Assembly: GCF_051622035.1 (NCBI RefSeq)
Contig: NC_135362.1
Location: forward strand, 6,141,501 to 6,205,500
Length of the DNA: 64,000 nt
DNA from: Arctopsyche grandis
Lineage: Eukaryota; Arthropoda; Insecta; Trichoptera; Hydropsychidae
Direction of reading: 5' to 3'
Below are positions 57,962 through 64,000 of this stretch, piece after piece. The stretch's first letter is position 1. The number at the start of each line of letters is the position of its first letter. Under the pieces are notes generated by a model. That model was not told where the DNA came from. It made no database searches and saw only the letters and a program-made list of their open reading frames with translations. The translations under genes and the position numbers were made by a program.

Positions 57962-58150
57962 AGGTTTTTGAGCTTTTTTTCCTAATATGCTGTAAATTAA
58001 CATTAGAATAATATAATACTATGATACTAACCAAATTATATTAAAATTGTAAAATAGAAAATGATCAGTAGATCAGTAGCTATTAAAATAGATATAAGAT
58101 GTATTGTGAACATAATTTCGTAATAATACAAAGCGTTTAAAAATCAAAAA
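57962..58150 (+). mobile_element. Short retroposon, third copy
   Basis: AGGTTTTTGAGC start, TATGCTGTAAATTAACATTA, GAAAATGATCAGTAGATCAG and an AAAATCAAAA tail. No clear target duplication is left. Confidence 0.8.
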
Positions 58151-59924
58151 AAATATATATATTATGTAAGTACTTAGCCTAGTAAGCATTACGTTCTCTT
58201 TTGAGCAACCTTTCAAAATTGTCTCGTAATATTATAAAAAATATTATAATGTTTATTAATAGGCATAGAAATAAATAAACTTAAGAAAATATCTACGGTT
58301 CATTTTATATTATAAAAAAAAAATTAAAATTTCACTGAATAAATTAATAATCAGAGGGAGGTGTACATAGAAGTATGTAGTTACTAATAGACATTCCTTT
58401 TATTTAGATTATTTAAATTTTAAATTGGAATCAAATTAAAAAGAAAATTCTCAACGATCGTGTAATGACTTTCTAAATTTAAAATTTTTCCATTATGAAA
58501 TAATTAGTAGTATTTTCATACATATATCTTAAATTTTTATTTATTTATTTTAATTCGAAGCTTTCGAAAACTCTTGAATTGTTAATTAATACGATATACG
58601 GGAAATTTGATATTTTCATTGTTTGATTTTAATACGAGTTTTGTAATTTTATGTTTAATCACAAGTAGCACTCGTACTTTGAGTTGAAGTCTTCGTAAAA
58701 TAATAATTTAAGACAATATATGTATTTACAGAGGTATGGATGATCTTAAACCATCTCTAATAAGACGAGGCCAATCAATTTCACCATATTTTAAAAAAAG
58801 TAATACATGATATACCAATTATACTGAACTGAAAATTAGATTTCCATTTTAAAAATTTCGTGACTCCGAGATTTGAATTTGCCTGTAAATAAAAAAGCAT
58901 TTTGTACAATGTAAATACATATATGAATTATTTATATTAAAATGAAGTTGCGTACGCGATTAAAAATTGAGACTTGTTTTAAGCAGTTTATCCTTTAAAA
59001 TATTTAATTTAAAAATCCCGCATTTTGGTGAACTCATATCCACGCCCAATTTGTCAAGGGTTGATCCATCATTGTCCGCGGAATTAGACCTTAAACCCCA
59101 GTTTCCTAGATAAATTGCGGTCGTCGTCAAGTCTAGAAAAGGTTTTGGGTTGTGGAACTATATATGTATGCAGACGTACATACATACATATCTGTATATA
59201 TGTATAAAAAGACCCTTATCCAGATATTGAGACCGCTCAATAATGAACTAAAGGTGGCTATTCACGTAGATATTCAAGTCTCTTGAAACGGTTCTTGCTT
59301 CGACATTTCAAGAGATATGTACAAATGTAAGCAGTGGTGTCACCCTAATGGTTTTCATGGGTTTCCCGAAACCCGTTGTTAAAAATCAAAAGTTTCTGGA
59401 AACCCGTTGTTAGAAATCTAAAAATAAAAAATTTCATAAATTCAACAAAAATTCATATAAACTTCGAAAATTTGTAGTCGATTACATAGCAGGTAAAGAA
59501 AAAAGATTTTTTTTCCGTTATGCACAAGCAAAATTAACTGTTCGCCTTCAATGTCTTTGCATTCTGCACTTGGAATTAAGGATAGGCCCTCGGTTTCTAT
59601 TTCCCAGGAAAGAGGGGTTGACTATTATAAGAGGGTCTTACAAAGGTAGAGCAAATAATTGTTGACAATAGAAAATGATAATGGTAATCCCAATTTTTTG
59701 TCTAAATTAGAAACCCGAACGCCTATCCTTACTTCATTCTTTCTAGTAAAAGTCAAAGATAAGATTGTTAAAAAATAGATGTATGTAGATTTAAACCAAA
59801 TTGTAAATAATAAAATTCATAAATTATATACATATTATCTACATATTTGAAATTAATATTTTCGAGTATGTTATAAAAGTATACATACATATTTGCATGT
59901 TTTATGCTTCTAAAGGTTCTTTCA
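58151..59924. other. AT-rich DNA without recognisable gene
   Basis: A direct duplication with GAAACCCGTTGTTA words occurs near 59367-59412. No coding region supported. Confidence 0.5.
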
Positions 59925-60105
59925 AAAATCGTAATTACGAATATTATTATTAAGAGGTTTTTTCCCTTTTTTTTCACAGTAATCTTCCCGGACATGCATA
60001 CAACAAATCCTGAAAGTTCCATCGTAATCAGTTCTTTGGTTTAGGAGCCTCTTCGAGACAGACAGACAAACACACATTGATTTTTATATACATATATAGA
60101 TTTAT
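59925..60105 (-). mobile_element. Helitron-like family B, 5' half, reverse
   Basis: CATGCATACAACAAATCCTG, AAAGTTCCATCGTAATC and the (CAGA)n run near 60060 are the complement of the 5' half of 50771..51156. Confidence 0.72.
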
Positions 60106-60409
60106 TTATTTTATCTACTAGAGTACTACATGTTAACTTATTCCCCTATAATGATCAAAATTTTGTACGTATATTATGCAATACCAAAGAACATAATGTT
60201 TTTCAGTATAATTGTTATTAGCTTTTAATAAACATGCCTTTTTACTTTATATGTTTGTATGTTGTAACAATATGTAGATTAAGTTTTGCGATCATGCGAA
60301 AATTTGAACTTGAGATTTTGGCTGATTCGAACTCAGAATCGATCACTAATCACATTTTAATGATCTAGAAAAAATATATGTGTGTGTTTGTTTATATTGG
60401 AGATTTTTT
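60106..60409. other. No supported gene
   Basis: AT-rich. Confidence 0.4.
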
Positions 60410-60860
60410 GAATACCGTTTGTATCGGTTACTGAATTGGTTATGGATACGACGTAATTTTTTTTGACCGTTGATCGGAAGTAGTACTTCCGCTTATAATT
60501 GTCCGTTTTTATTTATTTTAGGATTCAATTATCTCCCAAACGGCTCAAAGGATCAGGCTGAAACTTTTTTGCATGTAATAGAAATTATAAATTTATATAC
60601 TAATATTTTGATCGATTTTTCTTCATTAATTGATAGGTGAAAAGGTTTTGGTTAGAATTCGTAAGCCGGAAGTAGTAGATTTTTTACAACAATATTTTAT
60701 TATTTTATTTTGACATTTTAAATTACTTATATCATTTTGATCTTTTATGCATATAGTATTTATTATATTAAGTAATAAAAAAAAATATAACAAAATCCAA
60801 CAACTGTAGTAGTACTTATATTATCTCTCTTTTCACTCAAATAGGTTATATAGTTTTTCG
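60410..60860 (+). repeat. CCGGAAGT dispersed repeat
   Basis: GACCGTTGATCGGAAGTAGT, TCGTAAGCCGGAAGTAGTAG and AACAAAATCCAACAACTGTA follow the same modular order as 4360..4980. Confidence 0.6.
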
Positions 60861-62364
60861 ATTCAATTCCTTTTCTTTTTTTTATATACACATACAAAAT
60901 AATATTTCTGTATTTGTAATGTTTTATATACATATAAATGAAAAGCACTGAAAAATAACTCCAAACCTTTCCTTTTTCATTGAGAACATTTTCTATTCAA
61001 TATAAAATGAACGAAGCAAATATTATACTTGTTCGAAACAATATTTTATCTGTACAATTGGCATACTTGGAAACTTCTCAAATATTCATATTTAAATTGC
61101 TTGAAAAAATTACATAATTCTTTATTTGAGTGAATTTAGCATCTCTCTGTTTCAAGGGTCAAAGATTGAGTATAGTGGATTTTGTGCGAAGTACTTGTTA
61201 AATTTAATGGTGCTTTAATTCCCTGCTTTTTATCATTTGACAGACAGGATTTTAAAAATAGCTCCCTTGGGGGATTTTGATGTTTTTCATGGAAAATGTC
61301 AGAAAAGCGAAAATTTCCCGAAAGCCACGTCACAGTAAGTCTCGGGTAAATTGATTTAATTACTGTAAAGTTCAATGACTTGCAAACGATGTCGATTAAA
61401 TTTAAATAAATAATAAATTGGAATTGGAAGACCCGGAAGTAAATAATAGTATTATCGTATTAATTATATTACGATAATTGTTTTATAAAATATATCGTAT
61501 TACCTTTCATATTATTACCTATGTATTTACTAGTATTAAGTACTGTCGTAATTCGAAGAAATAATTAATTTGTTAAATTGTAAATTAAATTTAATATATT
61601 AATTATAATTTTAATTTACATAATACTATTCAAATTGGCTGAAATGTGGTCCAGGGCTTGAAATGGATATTTTCACGAATGGGAGCGCTCAATAATTTTC
61701 AAAACATGCATTCGAATTTTTTTTATTGTATTATAATAAATTATATACATTAAGAGCCGGGAAAAGAGATTTTGTCACCTGAGGCAAACGGAAAATTTTG
61801 CAAAAGTATTATATTTCTTAAGCAAACATAAGACATAACATATATAATACTTTAAGGAGGGCTTAATCTTAATTTCATTGGGAAGTGATAGATGACTTGT
61901 ATGTACATTAAAAACATTATATAATATTTAAAATATGAGTTAACATATTTTTAAGTTTAGAATATCAGAAATAAAATATTATCCTTCGTCAATTGCTAAA
62001 AAAAAAGGATACGCTAGAGTCGAAAATATTTTTAAGGATATTTGAGAAAGCCTGGTATAGTATATAAGCTCAATGGAGCATTGTTCGAAGAAGAGTATAT
62101 TTAAAAGTATTCATGTGCTCATAAATACATTGAAATCTTTGTTTATCTTGAGTCAGGGTTCCTCAAATTATTCATTATTGATTTTCTGCTGACAGGGACT
62201 TGCAAGACTGAACAATTTTTAATATTTTGGTTCAAATAAGAAAGCCGACAATTTATGTGAAAGAAATTAATCGAATTTGGTGACAGACGTATTGAAAGTT
62301 CATAGAAATGCCGATTGTAGGGCTCAAAGCTGAAACTTTTTACTGAAAGCCGACATAAACACAT
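60861..62364. other. No supported gene
   Basis: AT-rich; contains only short frames. The right end abuts the LINE 3' tail. Confidence 0.5.
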
Positions 62365-64000
62365 GGAATCATCATCTTCTTCTTCTTTATGTCCTGTCCG
62401 CATCCGGACGTTGGCGACCACCTCGTCAATTATTTGAACATATCCGCATCGATCTTCAGCGGCTTGGAAAATTTCTTCGGCGCTCATATCGGTCCACGTG
62501 CGCATGCTTCGAAGCCAAGACAACTTTTTCCTGCCAATCCATTTTTTACCTTCTATTTTCCCCATGGTTACTAAACGGAGAAATTCGTATTTTGGACTGC
62601 GTATCATGTCTCTGAGGTACTCCATCTTTCTCCGCTTGATGACAGAAACAACTTCCCTGCCTCTCCCTATCATGCCGAGGACAGCTTCATTTGATACTTT
62701 TTTGGTCCATGGGATCTTCAGTATACGCCTGTAGAACCACATCTCAAAAGCTTCGATGCGGCTGAGCATCCTGGTCTTCAGAGTCCACGTTTCACATCCA
62801 TTTAGTAACACTGTCCAGACGTAACTCTTCGCGAATCTCAAACGCATAAGAAGATTGAGATGCTGGTTTGTACACGCCGCCTTCATTTTGATAAATGCTT
62901 TTTTAGCCATATCGATGCGGATTCTTAGATCTTCATCTGGGTCCATCTATGTATTTGTCCAGTATTTGAATCTTTCGACTCTTTCTAACACCTCACTATC
63001 CAACATTAGATCACCGGTGTCTGTTTGCATTCTATCTACTATCATAAATTTTGTCTTCTTTAGAAATTTACACAGTCTAGAGATTTTTGCAGGTCTGCTA
63101 AATTTTCAGCGACTAGTGCCGTGTCATCAGCATATCTTATATTGGCGATTGTCTCGCCGCCCACCTTGATACCCTCCGCTTCTTGGAGAGCATTGTGGAA
63201 GATGGATTCGGTGTAGGTGTTAAAAAGAGTAAGTGATAGGGGTTCCTCGACGAATCACTCACGGACTTTACACTCAACGGCGTTACGCGCACGAAATTCA
63301 GCGAAAAAATCACTCACGTGACAACTGCCTCACGGACATTACACTCACGGACAGTATCACAGTATCACAATCACAGATACATTACTCACGGGAAAATCAC
63401 TCACGCGACATTTCGCTCGCGGAATTATTAAAATAGCGTACAAAAACGTTACTTTTTTACACAATAATTATTCCAAAACTCAATTAAACTTATCGTAACT
63501 AATTAACACACAATCATATCACAGATAAATAAATAAAATATATACAAACCAGTTTAATCTCAATATATTCACAAATTGAATCACAGATTATGAGAATTTT
63601 TTAATTCTTCATATTAATAATGATTTTCGTTCAGTTACAATTATTTTTTTAATTGGGGTTAATTTTAAATTCTTTTCTATGTAAAATAACGTCGTGACTA
63701 TATATTATACTATTATCTGTTTGTAGTTAATATATGTTTCATATGGGTCTACATGACGAGCCAGAATGTTAAATTACAGAAAACTCACGTGAGGCATTTG
63801 TCGCGAGAGTGAAATTTCGTGTGCGTAACGCCGTTGAGTGTAAAGTCCGTGAGTGATTTGTCGTGACACCGGTGATAGAATGCATCCTTGCCTGACGCCC
63901 CGCTCTATAGGAATCTCATAAGTGAATTGATTATCGACGCGCACTACCGCTGTCTGATTCCAATAAATATTTCGTAGCAATCTGACATCTATGTCATCCA
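62365..64000 (-). pseudogene. RTE-type LINE reverse transcriptase, broken, extends past the window
   Basis: Minus strand. Near 63890-63990 the frame reads RNIYWNQTAVVRV and RGVRQGCILS; after the 63241..63866 insert it resumes with TLFNTYTESIFHNALQEAEG and IRYADDTALVAENLADLQKS, with the catalytic YADD at 63123..63134. A frame change follows within about 25 codons, then a stop near 62950, after which the C-terminal part WTLKTRMLSRIEAF, MWFYRRILKIPWTKKVSNEA and KRRKMEYLRDMIRSPKYEF is open to the 3' end. The 3' tail is GAAGAAGATGATGA. Domain order and motifs fit RTE-type elements with an endonuclease-RT protein. Inactive. The endonuclease part would lie to the right of the window. Confidence 0.85.
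63241..63866. mobile_element. 626-bp MITE inserted in the LINE reverse transcriptase
   Basis: Inverted ends of about 60 bp: TCCTCGACGAATCACTCACG at 63243 mirrors CGTGAGTGATTTGTCGTGAC near 63848, both followed inward by TTTACACTCAACGGCGTTAC or its complement. CTATCAC of the RT gene is duplicated on either side; removing the insert restores an open reading frame across the site. Interior CACTCACGG words repeat. GGTCTACATGACGAGCCAGA at 63747 resembles the end of the Mutator-like family (16976, 57124). Confidence 0.85.

Overview
This is eukaryotic nuclear DNA, most likely from an insect. It is AT-rich and intron-bearing, with short GT/AG introns of about 65-80 bp. Its proteins align closely, from memory, with insect and vertebrate orthologues, it carries TTAGG-like arrays and an intact tRNA-Gly, and there are no prokaryotic-type operons. 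I could not settle the order of insect. Only a few percent of the window is coding; most of the rest is a dense, often nested collection of small non-autonomous transposable elements.

Genes with good support, left to right: (1) + strand 13.65-20.35 kb, a NIM1-type AMPK-related Ser/Thr kinase in seven recognisable exons (534 residues, first exon(s) not identified); (2) - strand 25.67-24.11 kb, a complete four-exon non-muscle myosin essential light chain (Mlc-c type, 151 residues), convergent with NIM1; (3) - strand 33.94-32.64 kb, six 3' exons of a STRAD pseudokinase, the activator of the LKB1 tumour-suppressor kinase, ending in a WEF-like MO25-binding motif; (4) tRNA-Gly(GCC) at 41.40 kb; (5) - strand 50.20-49.60 kb, a large 3'-terminal coding exon of a protein I do not recognise. 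Weaker candidates are an exon at 864-930 and two related signal-peptide-like exons at 29.7 kb (-) and 31.6 kb (+).

Mobile DNA: tRNA-derived SINEs (about ten copies or fragments); a separate short retroposon of about 190 bp with perfect 13-bp target duplications; piggyBac-type MITEs with TTAA duplications (three); hAT-type MITEs starting CAGAG with 8-bp duplications (three, one carrying a nested Harbinger-like MITE); an 8-bp-TSD MITE with a TTAGG-rich core; a Mutator-like foldback with 9-bp duplications; several other long-inverted-repeat elements; a 1,074-bp TRIM-type LTR element with almost identical LTRs and an older relative; Helitron-like elements including a head-to-tail run of three; RTE-type LINE remnants, one interrupted by a MITE; a decayed hAT transposase fragment; and four long (AT)n arrays.

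Several insertions can be proved inside the window because an uninterrupted paralogous copy of the target is also present. Functionally, two parts of the LKB1 circuit lie about 12 kb apart: STRAD, and an AMPK-related kinase whose T-loop carries the LKB1-type Leu-x-Thr. I see no bacterial-style defence system, CRISPR array or biosynthetic cluster. The unusual content is the transposon architecture and a telomere-like array that appears to have grown inside a MITE.
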